7,900 nt of DNA. Origin: Bacteroidales bacterium (lineage in GTDB: Bacteria > Bacteroidota > Bacteroidia > Bacteroidales > UBA1556). Below are positions 1 through 6,993 of this stretch, piece by piece. Location of the stretch: positions 1-7,900 of the forward strand of contig JAGLDA010000069.1 in the NCBI GenBank assembly GCA_023145955.1, read 5' to 3'. The notes beneath the pieces are model-generated. The model was not told the origin of the DNA. It ran no database searches and saw only the letters and a program-made list of their open reading frames with translations. How positions within the stretch are numbered: the first letter of the stretch is position 1; every line of letters begins with the position of its first letter. Made by a program: the position numbers and the translations under genes.

Positions 1-770
1 GGGTCTTTTTCCTGACCCATCATATTCATATTTAGGTATAATGGAATATCGTTATAACCTGGTGCAACATAATTGCCCATACCTTGCATATTAAGGTTAT
101 AATCAATCATATAGTCATCACCAGTAATTGTATAAGCAAATTCTAAATACTTGTCTCTAAGGACATTCCCGTTATCATCATTTGGGTAAATACGCATAGA
201 GAAACTATAAGTTTCTCCTTCTTTTACATATACATAGTCTTCTAAATCATCGCCATCTTTTACAGTAGGTTCAAAATATAGAGACTTAGTTTGTACATTC
301 TTGTCACTCAGCCTATAGCTAATACTTGCCGTATTCTTATCAAAAAGAACCAATGGTAAAGTATCGTATGTGTGATAATTCTTTATTTCGGCATAGGTAA
401 TATTTCCACCTTTGGTAGATATGCGAATCTTTATCTTATCATTTTCAATTGTATACTCCTTGTCTTCACCCGAACTCATTGCAGCAAAATTGCCAAACTT
501 ATACAATTGTAATGCGTTAAGTGATGAGTCGTTTTTTACCACTTCTGTACTGCTTACTTCTTGAGTTGAAACGTCATCAGTTGCCTTTGATATTTTACGC
601 TCTGTTTCGGCAATTCTTGCGTGCTCTTGCTCTATAATTCGTAATGAATCTTGCAGTGATAATTCTTTTTGTTGTTGTGCAATTTCTTCCTCAGTAGGTG
701 CTACATACCATGAGTATCCCACTAATATTAGAAATATAAAAAAGAAACCTAGTATTGTATCTTTATTCAT
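1..770 (-). CDS. yidC: Membrane protein insertase YidC, N-terminal part (truncated by window edge)
   Basis: YidC inserts and folds inner-membrane proteins, alone or with the Sec translocon. I translated this frame by hand: it opens with ATG at 770-768 (MNKDTILGFF...) and stays open for 256 codons to the left edge, so the catalytic C-terminal membrane core lies outside the window. What is visible fits the Bacteroidota form. Residues about 5-23 form the first membrane segment, 26-65 are a charged Q/E-rich stretch rich in predicted helix, and from about 86 begins the beta-rich periplasmic domain, with 'KIRISTKGGNITYAEIKNY' near 112-130 being typical of its start. Family members in this phylum are about 600 residues. 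The gene has its own promoter (849-856) and a leader of about 70 nt, so it is probably expressed separately from the operon upstream. No Shine-Dalgarno sequence precedes the ATG. Identification rests on recognition of the N-terminus only. Confidence 0.88.
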   Translation of the reverse strand, partial: MNKDTILGFFFIFLILVGYSWYVAPTEEEIAQQQKELSLQDSLRIIEQEHARIAETERKISKATDDVSTQEVSSTEVVKNDSSLNALQLYKFGNFAAMSSGEDKEYTIENDKIKIRISTKGGNITYAEIKNYHTYDTLPLVLFDKNTASISYRLSDKNVQTKSLYFEPTVKDGDDLEDYVYVKEGETYSFSMRIYPNDDNGNVLRDKYLEFAYTITGDDYMIDYNLNMQGMGNYVAPGYNDIPLYLNMNMMGQEKD

Positions 771-795
771 TTTATTATTGTTTAAATATTTATAT

Positions 796-823
796 AATGT
801 ATTTGTCGTTACAATAATACATT
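796..823 (-). promoter_or_regulatory. Hairpin in the yidC leader
   Basis: Perfect 8-bp stem (796-803 aatgtatt with 816-823 aatacatt), continued by a 3-bp inner stem (804-806 with 811-813) around a CGTT loop and a 2-nt bulge. It lies between the predicted yidC start of transcription (about 842) and the start codon at 770. It is AT-rich and has no T-run after it, so it is not a terminator. It could affect message stability or translation of yidC, or be chance in AT-rich DNA. Confidence 0.3.
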
Positions 824-848
824 CAAAATCATCTTATTTTTGCGGCTG

Positions 849-856
849 CAAAGGTA
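849..856 (-). promoter_or_regulatory. Bacteroidota-type promoter of yidC (-7 TACCTTTG)
   Basis: Read on the minus strand the sequence is TACCTTTG followed by CAGCC, an exact match to the TAnnTTTG -7 element used by the primary sigma factor in Bacteroidota. The -33 TTG element is weak or absent. The expected transcription start is near 842, giving a leader of about 70 nt before yidC. The element sits downstream of the probable terminator of the preceding operon, which is consistent with an independent yidC transcription unit. Confidence 0.72.
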
Positions 857-900
857 CAATTATTACTGAATGGTATATTTTTTTTATTGAAAACGATATG

Positions 901-936
901 AAAAAACTACAGTACCTATATTTGAAAGATATAGGT
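901..936 (-). terminator. Probable intrinsic terminator of the polyamine/PspA operon
   Basis: A perfect 8-bp stem (914-921 acctatat with 929-936 atataggt, 7-nt loop) lies about 50 bases beyond the stop codon of the channel gene. On the minus strand a run of six T (complement of 901-906) follows after a 7-nt gap. The stem is AU-rich and the gap is longer than ideal, so termination may be partial. Position between the operon and the yidC promoter supports the call. Confidence 0.5.
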
Positions 937-988
937 GTTTATTACAGTATATTTAGTGCATCACTTGTGGTATATAATAATTGATAAT

Positions 989-2044
989 CTAGAATTTTCG
1001 TCCTTCTTTAACGCCAAATTTCGCTTCTACGTCCTTTTTAGTATGTCCATTGCATATCATAAGTATATAATCGCTTGGCGTAATAACAGTATCGTTTGGA
1101 GGGTTTTTAATGAGAGTTCTTTTTCCATCTATAATGCGGCTTATTCCAACAACTACTGCATTAAGGTCTTTCTTTATTTTTACAAAAAAATCGAAATACT
1201 CCAAGCCAATAAATGGGTTTGTGCTTATAACTTCGAACTCAAGAAAATCAAATTCATCTATTTTATCAGAGGTTGTAATTATATCTTCAGTATAAGTAGC
1301 TACATCTGGCTCAAAAATATAACTAGCCACAAGTTTTGAGGCAATTTCATTTTTAGATATTACATATGTAGTGCCTATAGTTTTGTATGTCTCTTTTAGA
1401 TCCGGATTGTTAAGCGAAACCACATAATTAATATTAGGATAGTGTTTCTTTAGGTTTATCAAATAAACCAAAGTATCGGTGTCGTCACTAAAATTTACAA
1501 ATAGGGTAGATGCCTTTTCTATATTTGCTTTCTTAAGTTCATCAAAATTCTTGTAATCCGATAAGAGAATAAATAAGTTATTGCTTGAATATAAGCTTTT
1601 TATATTTTCAATATCATCTTTATTATCAGTAATAATCGCGATTTTATTATTTGCTTTTAAAATCTGCTCAGCAACATGTTGCCCAAATTTATTCCATCCA
1701 AATATTATAAAATGTTCTTCGTAATCGGTCCCAAAATGACCATTCTTCTTCAATTCCATATAGTTTTGAATTTTATTTGTTAGTCTACTTAAAAAAAAGC
1801 CAAGTACTCCTAGGCTAGCTATTACAAAAAATAAGGAAACAACTTTTCCTCCCGTAGTAATTGGGAAGTAATCCCCATAACCTACTGTGGTTAGCGTAAT
1901 AATAGCATACCACATTACATCGCCAATACTTTTAATGCTAGAATTTTCGTTATCATTTTCGAAACTTAGCAATAGCCACGAAAACAATAGGAATAGAATT
2001 AGTCCTACTAGCGTTATTATCAAATTTGTTTTTTTAGAAAACAT
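989..2044 (-). CDS. Two-TM potassium channel with cytoplasmic RCK (TrkA-N/TrkA-C) domain
   Basis: Predicted inner-membrane ion channel of 351 residues. Visible parts in order: TM1 (about 8-27), a pore helix (about 41-52), the K+ selectivity filter TVGYGD at 53-58, TM2 (about 65-88), then a cytoplasmic RCK domain. The RCK N-lobe begins with beta-strand 'FIIFGWNKFG' (112-121) and ends its second strand on an acidic residue, D140, a Rossmann-type ligand-binding layout. The classic GxGxxG is replaced by GWNKFG, a variant I recall from bacterial RCK channels. A TrkA-C-like lobe covers about 260-335. The filter predicts K+ selectivity; the gating ligand cannot be read from sequence. It is the last gene of the operon, 6 bases after the speD stop. 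Placement next to two polyamine genes suggests gating or block by polyamines, which are known to plug K+ channels, but that is inference. Confidence 0.9.
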   Translation of the reverse strand: MFSKKTNLIITLVGLILFLLFSWLLLSFENDNENSSIKSIGDVMWYAIITLTTVGYGDYFPITTGGKVVSLFFVIASLGVLGFFLSRLTNKIQNYMELKKNGHFGTDYEEHFIIFGWNKFGQHVAEQILKANNKIAIITDNKDDIENIKSLYSSNNLFILLSDYKNFDELKKANIEKASTLFVNFSDDTDTLVYLINLKKHYPNINYVVSLNNPDLKETYKTIGTTYVISKNEIASKLVASYIFEPDVATYTEDIITTSDKIDEFDFLEFEVISTNPFIGLEYFDFFVKIKKDLNAVVVGISRIIDGKRTLIKNPPNDTVITPSDYILMICNGHTKKDVEAKFGVKEGRKF

Positions 2045-2050
2045 GTATTT

Positions 2051-2383
2051 TTATGGTTTTGTTATTTGTTTTTCGCCCTTATTTTCTCCAATATTTTCTT
2101 TTTTAATCCAAAGATTAATCTCTTTTATAAATTTATTATTCATACCCTCGTTGCAGCTGCTGAGTTCTATATACGCCCGTTGTTGCTCAGGGAAAGTATG
2201 CAGTGCAAGATGGCTTTCTGCCAGTAGCCAAAGACTAGTATATCCCTGAGGGGAAAAGCTGTGCTCAATAAAACTTAACGTTTTATACCCTGAGATGGTA
2301 AGGAGTTCGTTAAGCTTTGAGATCAATATTTCGGGCTTAATTTCCTTAATCCACACCTTATAATTATATATTATAGCATTCAT
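2051..2383 (-). CDS. speD: S-adenosylmethionine decarboxylase proenzyme, short prokaryotic class
   Basis: Makes decarboxylated S-adenosylmethionine, the aminopropyl donor for spermidine synthesis. The 110-residue protein carries the family signature 'ESHLALHTFPE' at 56-66. S57 is the expected self-cleavage serine that becomes the pyruvoyl group, H62 the processing histidine and C77 (in 'ELSSCN') the catalytic cysteine. The spacing S57-H62-C77 (5 and 20 residues) equals that of the Thermotoga maritima enzyme (S63, H68, C83) as I remember it, so it looks active. It is somewhat shorter than typical bacterial enzymes (about 120-130), and its C-terminal tail (95-110) is highly charged. It lies 17 bases after the spermidine synthase gene and 6 before the channel gene, as expected of one operon. 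No gene making putrescine is in the window. Confidence 0.92.
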   Translation of the reverse strand: MNAIIYNYKVWIKEIKPEILISKLNELLTISGYKTLSFIEHSFSPQGYTSLWLLAESHLALHTFPEQQRAYIELSSCNEGMNNKFIKEINLWIKKENIGENKGEKQITKP

Positions 2384-2400
2384 TATTAAACTGTTTTACG

Positions 2401-3939
2401 TTAATACAAATCCCAGTTTCCATCAAGATAATACTTGTATAGTACGGGGTCATGTATTTTATTTATTCTTACGGAATCTCTTTTTCCTGGGTATATGTTT
2501 TTCCCAAAAGAAGTCATCATTTGCATGGCTTCATTATTTATCCATTCTGTTTGAATGTCGTCAAAATTAAGACTTTTAGCTTCAATAAGGAGGTTTTCTT
2601 TTGAGATATTTTTTGCGCCAATTACCCAGCCCCATTCTCCCAATGTAATAATATGATTATGTATTGCCAATGTAGAGAAATCGGCCTCGGCAATGGTTTT
2701 ATCAATACAATTAAAAGCATTTGTTGCAAAATATGGGCTTCCTGCTTGAGTTACTAATAAACCATTCTGTCTTAGGTGCTTATTGCATAGTCTGTAAAAT
2801 TCGTATGAATAGAGCCTTCCTAGCTCCACGGTACGAGGGTCGGGGAGGTCTATAATTATTACATCATAATATTCATTAACAGTATCTAAATATTTATAGC
2901 CATCTTGATTTATTATTGTAACCTTTGAGTCATGAAATGCTGATTTATTCATATTTCTTAGAATTTCATTATTCATTCCAAGCTCTGTCATCGCAGGATC
3001 GAGATCTACTAATGTGATATTTTTTACACTACTATATTTCAATATTTCACGAACAGCGCACCCATCACCACCTCCCATTACTAATATATTCTGTGGGTGT
3101 TTTGCAAGCTTCATAATAGGGTGTACAATTGGCTCATGGTACATAAGCTCATCAAGGGAGCTTAATTGGTGATTCCCATTTAAGTATAACCAATAATCAT
3201 TTTTCCACTGAGTTATAACTATTTTCTGATATTTAGATTGCTCTTGGTAAACAATTACGTCTTTATACTTTCTCTGTTCGCCAAAAAGAATAATTGGTTG
3301 TGCAAAATAAGCTCCAATCGTAATTATTAACACCATTGCTATGGACGAAATATTAAGTATTTTTCTATTACTAATTGATAAGCCATCTTTAAGCATTATC
3401 ATTAGCATAATGGCAATTATAAGATTTACCATTCCCAAAACAAAAGGAGTATATGTTAGGCCAAGGTATGGTAAGCCAATAAAAGCAAAGAAAACACCGC
3501 CTAACAGACTGCCATAATAGTCTTTTTCTATTACTGAAGATACATTTATATGTAGGCTTTCAAATTCATCATTTAGACGAATTACAATAGGGATTTCCAT
3601 GCCAATAAAAATACCAATAATAATGCTTAGCGCATAAATAACAAAGCCAGCATATTCAGAAAAAGCTGCAGTTGTATATGATAAAACTGATGTGTATGAA
3701 ACAAAAAGTGAAAGTGCAAATTCAATTATTATGAATTTAACCAATAGATTGCCACTAAGGTGTTTCGTAAAGCGGCTCCCAAGACCCATGGAAAACATCA
3801 TCACAGATATAATCATGGTCCATTGCAATACGGAGTTTCCCAAAAGGTAAGTTGCTAATGTACCTAATATGTATTCTGCAACAATACCTGAAAGGCCAGT
3901 GGCAAATAATGCTAGTTTTAAAATATTTGATTTAAGCAT
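2401..3939 (-). CDS. speE: Membrane-anchored spermidine synthase (polyamine aminopropyltransferase)
   Basis: Transfers the aminopropyl group of decarboxylated AdoMet to a polyamine, here on the cytoplasmic face of the membrane. The 512-residue protein has about seven hydrophobic segments in residues 8-216, absent from the classical soluble enzyme of about 290 residues, followed by a complete synthase domain. Motifs seen: YQ near 231-238, 'DELMYHE' at 263-269 (substrate site), 'MGGGDGCAVRE' at 288-298 (nucleotide-binding loop), 'LVDLDP' at 310-315 (ribose-binding acid), 'QDGYKYL' at 345-351, and 'IIDLPDP' at 362-368 with D364 as the likely catalytic aspartate, then 'LYSYEFYR' at 376-383. All key residues appear intact. 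Its ATG directly abuts the stop codon of the DUF350 gene (TAA-ATG), suggesting translational coupling. The true acceptor (putrescine or something larger or membrane-bound) is unknown. Confidence 0.9.
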   Translation of the reverse strand: MLKSNILKLALFATGLSGIVAEYILGTLATYLLGNSVLQWTMIISVMMFSMGLGSRFTKHLSGNLLVKFIIIEFALSLFVSYTSVLSYTTAAFSEYAGFVIYALSIIIGIFIGMEIPIVIRLNDEFESLHINVSSVIEKDYYGSLLGGVFFAFIGLPYLGLTYTPFVLGMVNLIIAIMLMIMLKDGLSISNRKILNISSIAMVLIITIGAYFAQPIILFGEQRKYKDVIVYQEQSKYQKIVITQWKNDYWLYLNGNHQLSSLDELMYHEPIVHPIMKLAKHPQNILVMGGGDGCAVREILKYSSVKNITLVDLDPAMTELGMNNEILRNMNKSAFHDSKVTIINQDGYKYLDTVNEYYDVIIIDLPDPRTVELGRLYSYEFYRLCNKHLRQNGLLVTQAGSPYFATNAFNCIDKTIAEADFSTLAIHNHIITLGEWGWVIGAKNISKENLLIEAKSLNFDDIQTEWINNEAMQMMTSFGKNIYPGKRDSVRINKIHDPVLYKYYLDGNWDLY

Positions 3940-4806
3940 TTATAACACCCAAGTAATTAGTACAGAGCCGCCAATGTAAGCAAATGCCTCAATAAGGCCT
4001 GCTCCAATATTTGGCTTTTCTTGGTTTATAAGTTCATCTTTAAGATTCTGACCAGGTAAAAGTACTTTGTCAGCAATAAAGCGTGTTACCAATAGAAATA
4101 CAAATCCTAAGGAAACGTATAATCCTATTTTTATAAATGATGTTTCCCAGTCTATAAAGTCACCCATAAGGCTAAATCTAATAAGGTTTGATATTGCAAT
4201 AAATGCTCCAGCAAAACCTATCCCTACAGCTACATTATCTTTTTCTATATGTTCATGTACATCATAGGATGTTATTAGATTATATACCTTGGCGGTAAGT
4301 ATCATGATAAACTGCCCAATTACCCAAAAAACCAATGATGTCATTATTCCAAACAGAAGATAGTCAGTTTCGCCAGAAACAGAGCCGTAAATTATAAGTC
4401 CTGCACCAATTGCACTTGCTGCTTCAATAGCTCCAGTACCTTCATTACGATCCTCGATTATTTCTTTGCGCACATCAAATTTATTAAGGATTAGCTTATC
4501 GTTAATAATAGTAGAAAGGTTAAGCAATATTATTGCCAACGAACCGTAAACTACAATGTCAATAATATCGATAATAATTCCATGCGAAGGGCCAACTATA
4601 GCACTTCCAATGGCAATAAGCAATCCTATTAAGTAGCCAGTATGTGCAATAGCAAAAGCAAAGTTGTCTTCTATAACCAACTCTGATTTTACATTTATTT
4701 TAGGATGAAATAATTGATATATGTATTTGCCAATTACAAACATTACGAATGTAACAGCAAGATAAATAGCTGGTTCTAGTATGAAATCTATATTTGTATC
4801 AGTCAT
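3940..4806 (-). CDS. DUF350 (YjfL-like) membrane protein with two tandem repeats
   Basis: Polytopic inner-membrane protein of 288 residues with about eight hydrophobic segments (near 10-32, 48-72, 80-105, 126-145, 148-172, 190-215, 224-245 and 268-288). The protein is an internal duplication. Each half (about 8-143 and 150-288) has a first TM helix, an 'EDN/KDN' turn opening the second (46-48 and 189-191), and a charged loop before a final 'GAIEAASAIGAG' or 'GAGLIEAFAYIGG' helix. E. coli YjfL is one such unit of about 130 residues, so this is a fused double form. The molecular function of DUF350 is not known. Its position, overlapping none but abutting the membrane-bound spermidine synthase and downstream of pspA, suggests it works with them in the membrane. 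The short charged inter-helix loops contain glycine and acid residues that could be functional. Confidence 0.82.
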   Translation of the reverse strand: MTDTNIDFILEPAIYLAVTFVMFVIGKYIYQLFHPKINVKSELVIEDNFAFAIAHTGYLIGLLIAIGSAIVGPSHGIIIDIIDIVVYGSLAIILLNLSTIINDKLILNKFDVRKEIIEDRNEGTGAIEAASAIGAGLIIYGSVSGETDYLLFGIMTSLVFWVIGQFIMILTAKVYNLITSYDVHEHIEKDNVAVGIGFAGAFIAISNLIRFSLMGDFIDWETSFIKIGLYVSLGFVFLLVTRFIADKVLLPGQNLKDELINQEKPNIGAGLIEAFAYIGGSVLITWVL

Positions 4807-4849
4807 GTTTATTAGTTTTGTATCAGTATATTATAGGAGTATAGTACGA

Positions 4850-5584
4850 TTATTTGCCATAGCTGCCACTACGTGAACGGCTGCGCGATTGACTATATCT
4901 TGATCTAGTATGTGATTTCTTGGCAGTGCTTTGACTTACTCTATTTCTTACATTTTGCTTAAATGAAGAAGGGCGATTATTCCATCTAGAATTTGTTCGT
5001 CCTTTATTATAAGTACTTGATGTGCCGTAGGTGCGCGCTCCATTATGTCCATAATAAGACTGACGGCCATAGTAGCTACCTCTATAGTTATTGTAATAGC
5101 CACGAGATACAGGATACATCGACATGCGAAACATACTGCTCATAAACATATACTGACCATAAAATGCCCAAAAACTACCACCGCTACTATTGCGTTGCCA
5201 GTTGCCATATTTTTCGTTTCCAACATAATTAGAATAACCGGCAGGGCTTACAGCTTTGGTAACAATACCATCTTTTTTAGAGGCTACTTCCATTCCCATA
5301 TCCTCTTGGTGTTTCTTGAATAATACATCAGATACTACATACCAAGGAGTGATTTCTGAAGTAACAGTATCTATTTCATCCTTCAAAATCTGATATTGAT
5401 GTTTATAGGAGTTTTCATCTTCAAAATAATCCATATCGTAAAGTATAATTACGAATGAATTTAAGTTACCCATGTCCTTAATAAGAATATCTATTGGGCT
5501 TTTCTGAAACTTAGGAGATTCGGAGCCGCAAGAGACCAGTATTAATGTTAATATTGCAATAAATGTGTATTTAATTATTTTCAT
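4850..5584 (-). CDS. Lipoprotein with aromatic and Arg/Ser-rich C-terminus, YgiB/YjfM (DUF1190)-like
   Basis: Predicted lipoprotein of 244 residues. The signal peptide ends in the lipobox LVSC, making C19 the lipidated residue. Residues about 30-110 look like a small folded domain ('NSFVIILYDMDYFEDE' 41-56, 'WYVVSDVLF' 81-89). Then comes 'SSGGSFWAFYGQYMFMSSMF' (133-152), a tract rich in Y, G, N and R (160-200), and a basic tail with repeated RS dipeptides (227-240) ending in SYGK. E. coli YgiB, as I remember it, has the same layout: lipobox, an 'SSGSFW...YMM' motif, then a serine/arginine-rich tail. YjfM is of that family and is encoded beside YjfL (DUF350), just as here. The assignment is therefore by motif and neighbourhood and needs a profile search. 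Function is unknown; a role on the periplasmic face of the envelope-stress module is inferred. Confidence 0.72.
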   Translation of the reverse strand: MKIIKYTFIAILTLILVSCGSESPKFQKSPIDILIKDMGNLNSFVIILYDMDYFEDENSYKHQYQILKDEIDTVTSEITPWYVVSDVLFKKHQEDMGMEVASKKDGIVTKAVSPAGYSNYVGNEKYGNWQRNSSGGSFWAFYGQYMFMSSMFRMSMYPVSRGYYNNYRGSYYGRQSYYGHNGARTYGTSSTYNKGRTNSRWNNRPSSFKQNVRNRVSQSTAKKSHTRSRYSQSRSRSRSGSYGK

Positions 5585-5628
5585 TCTATTGATTATTAGA
5601 AATATATTGATAGATAAATAATTTTATT

Positions 5629-6177
5629 CTATGTTTCGTTCGGCAAAATATTAGAAATCTCAATTTCTTTAATTACTATGCCAGCTGATGCTTCAAATTC
5701 TTTTTCGTCCCATTGTTCAATGCATATATATAGGTTTCCATCGTTATTATAATAATCCCATGATATAAATTCATCCCAATCATTTGCATCTTTACTTTTA
5801 TTGCAAAAGTACCCTGGAGACTCTTTTTCTAAAAAGTATTTTTCTCCATTATACATTATTTCACGAGGAGCTTCTTCAAATTTAATAATACTATCAGCTA
5901 CGTCGGTGTCTATTTTTCTAAGATTAATCTTCTTTGTTAGTATAAGTATAAGCTCATCATCGTCTTCTACTGATAAAAAAAAGGTTTCGCTTCCATTACT
6001 AATTTTATACTCCTTAGTGTAAAAATTATCGCCCCAATCATATTCATATTCTTCATTAATAACCCAGGTGCTCATGTTGTAATCAAAAACAAATCCTTGA
6101 GATAAATCAGTTATATTAATATTTGTTGGATCGTATGATGCTTTTTTCTTTTTCTTAAATTTATCGAATAATTTCAT
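5629..6177 (-). CDS. DUF4178-like cytoplasmic protein of the PspA/polyamine cluster
   Basis: Soluble protein of 182 residues without a signal or membrane segment. I chose ATG at 6177 (MKLFDKFKKK...) rather than the upstream in-frame ATG at 6261, because the extra 28 residues would run through a hairpin and do not look protein-like. The N-terminus is strongly basic (FDKFKKKKK, 4-12). Two similar beta-rich halves follow: about 22-85 ('LSQGFVFDYNMSTWVI', 'YKISNGSETFFLSVEDDDE') and about 100-175 ('NGEKYFLEKESPG', 'WDYYNNDGNLYICIEQWDE'). These resemble DUF4178, a family I remember from DUF350/spermidine synthase neighbourhoods. In E. coli the same position is held by YjfK (DUF2491). Biochemical function is unknown. 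The basic tip could contact membrane lipid or PspA, which is a guess. It is separated from pspA by about 100 bases containing a strong hairpin. Confidence 0.68.
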   Translation of the reverse strand: MKLFDKFKKKKKASYDPTNINITDLSQGFVFDYNMSTWVINEEYEYDWGDNFYTKEYKISNGSETFFLSVEDDDELILILTKKINLRKIDTDVADSIIKFEEAPREIMYNGEKYFLEKESPGYFCNKSKDANDWDEFISWDYYNNDGNLYICIEQWDEKEFEASAGIVIKEIEISNILPNET

Positions 6178-6226
6178 AGGTCTATATTTTTTTATAAATA
6201 AACATGTATAAATATAGGTATATAAT

Positions 6227-6264
6227 GATTTGTTGTTTCTGATATTTACCAGAAACAACAAATC
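6227..6264 (-). other. Perfect 15-bp hairpin between pspA and the DUF4178 gene
   Basis: Positions 6227-6241 (gatttgttgtttctg) are exactly complementary to 6250-6264, with an 8-nt loop. On the minus strand the hairpin starts 13 bases after the pspA stop codon. No T-run follows it on either strand (the T-run on the minus strand comes before it), so it is not a standard intrinsic terminator. A 3' stem-loop protecting pspA message, a processing site, or a partial attenuator would all fit. Confidence 0.75.
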
Positions 6265-6277
6265 TAAAAAAAACTTT

Positions 6278-6979
6278 TTACATTCCCATCTTAGCTTTCA
6301 GTGCTGCTAACGAATCCGATGCTTGTGCTTTTGCATCTCCTTCTAGGGCTTTGTCAAGCTCATCATCAATAGACTTACTTTCATTAGCAATTTCGCCATA
6401 AGATTCGGCAAGAGCTTCGTCTTCAGCAACTTTGTCTTTCATTCTCTCTAGCATCGATACCGTTGATGAGCTATCAATATTAGCCATTTGTTTATTTATT
6501 TTTTTTGTAGCAGAGCTTACTTTAGCTCGAGCTTTTAGTGTTCTCAATTCATTTTCCCAAGAGCTAATATTGGTACGTATTTTTCTAACACCAGTTTCTA
6601 ATTGAGAAATATTTCCTTCAAGCTTATCAACTTCAGTTTTTGAACGTTGCATTGCTTCATTATTCTCCTGTTGCTTTATAAGTGCTTCGGAAGCTAGTCT
6701 ATCTGCCTCAGATGCATCAATATCTCCTTTTTCACCTTTTTGTAATATTAGCATAGCTTTCTTTTCGTAATCACTAGCCATAGCCTTGGCTTTATTCATA
6801 TCGCCACGCGAGCGTATTGCCAATGCTTTTATTTCTGCCAATGCTTGTAAGCTTTTGTCAAGGTCGGTTTTTAAATCCTTAATGCCTTGCTCAGTCATTT
6901 TTATTGGATCTTCTAATTTGTCTATTGCAGAGTTTGTTTCTGCTTGTCCTAGTTTGAAAATTCTATTTAATATTCCCAT
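6278..6979 (-). CDS. pspA: PspA/IM30 family membrane-stress protein (YjfJ-like)
   Basis: PspA proteins are ESCRT-III relatives that assemble on damaged or stressed inner membrane and limit proton leakage. This 233-residue protein has the family plan. An amphipathic N-terminal helix (about 1-20, MGILNRIFKLGQAETNSAI) precedes the conserved 'LEDP' at 22-25, then a long charged coiled coil (about 26-157), a linker, and C-terminal helices (about 175-233) ending in 'AALKAKMGM'. The N-terminus MGILxxxFxLG resembles E. coli YjfJ more than classical PspA, and its neighbours (DUF2170 before, DUF350 and lipoprotein after) match the YjfJ context. Proteins like this normally lack the PspF-type regulation of enterobacterial pspA. 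The gene starts 14 bases after the DUF2170 stop and no Shine-Dalgarno sequence is evident. A stable hairpin follows the stop codon and may raise pspA message level relative to downstream genes. Confidence 0.92.
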   Translation of the reverse strand: MGILNRIFKLGQAETNSAIDKLEDPIKMTEQGIKDLKTDLDKSLQALAEIKALAIRSRGDMNKAKAMASDYEKKAMLILQKGEKGDIDASEADRLASEALIKQQENNEAMQRSKTEVDKLEGNISQLETGVRKIRTNISSWENELRTLKARAKVSSATKKINKQMANIDSSSTVSMLERMKDKVAEDEALAESYGEIANESKSIDDELDKALEGDAKAQASDSLAALKAKMGM

Positions 6980-6993
6980 GTTTTCGTATTTTA

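Noticed and set aside
778..984. Plus-strand open frame of 68 codons in the yidC upstream region
   Set aside because: It runs backwards through the yidC promoter and the operon terminator, and its product has no recognisable feature.
935..1339. Plus-strand open frame of 134 codons
   Set aside because: It is antisense to the channel gene's RCK domain and its product is rich in I, Y, F, N and K without any motif. A shadow of AT-rich coding sequence.
4860..5110. Possible DNA repeat in the 3' part of the lipoprotein gene
   Set aside because: Low-complexity Y/G/R/S coding (RS dipeptides) explains the repetitiveness. No regular unit or direct repeat of useful length is present.
5045..5323. Plus-strand open frame of 92 codons
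   Set aside because: Antisense to the lipoprotein gene. Its composition reflects the repetitive Y/G/R codons on the other strand.
6178..6261. Upstream ATG at 6261 as start of the DUF4178-like gene
   Set aside because: The extra 28 residues would be encoded through the 15-bp hairpin and look like translated AT-rich spacer. The start at 6177 gives a typical basic N-terminus.
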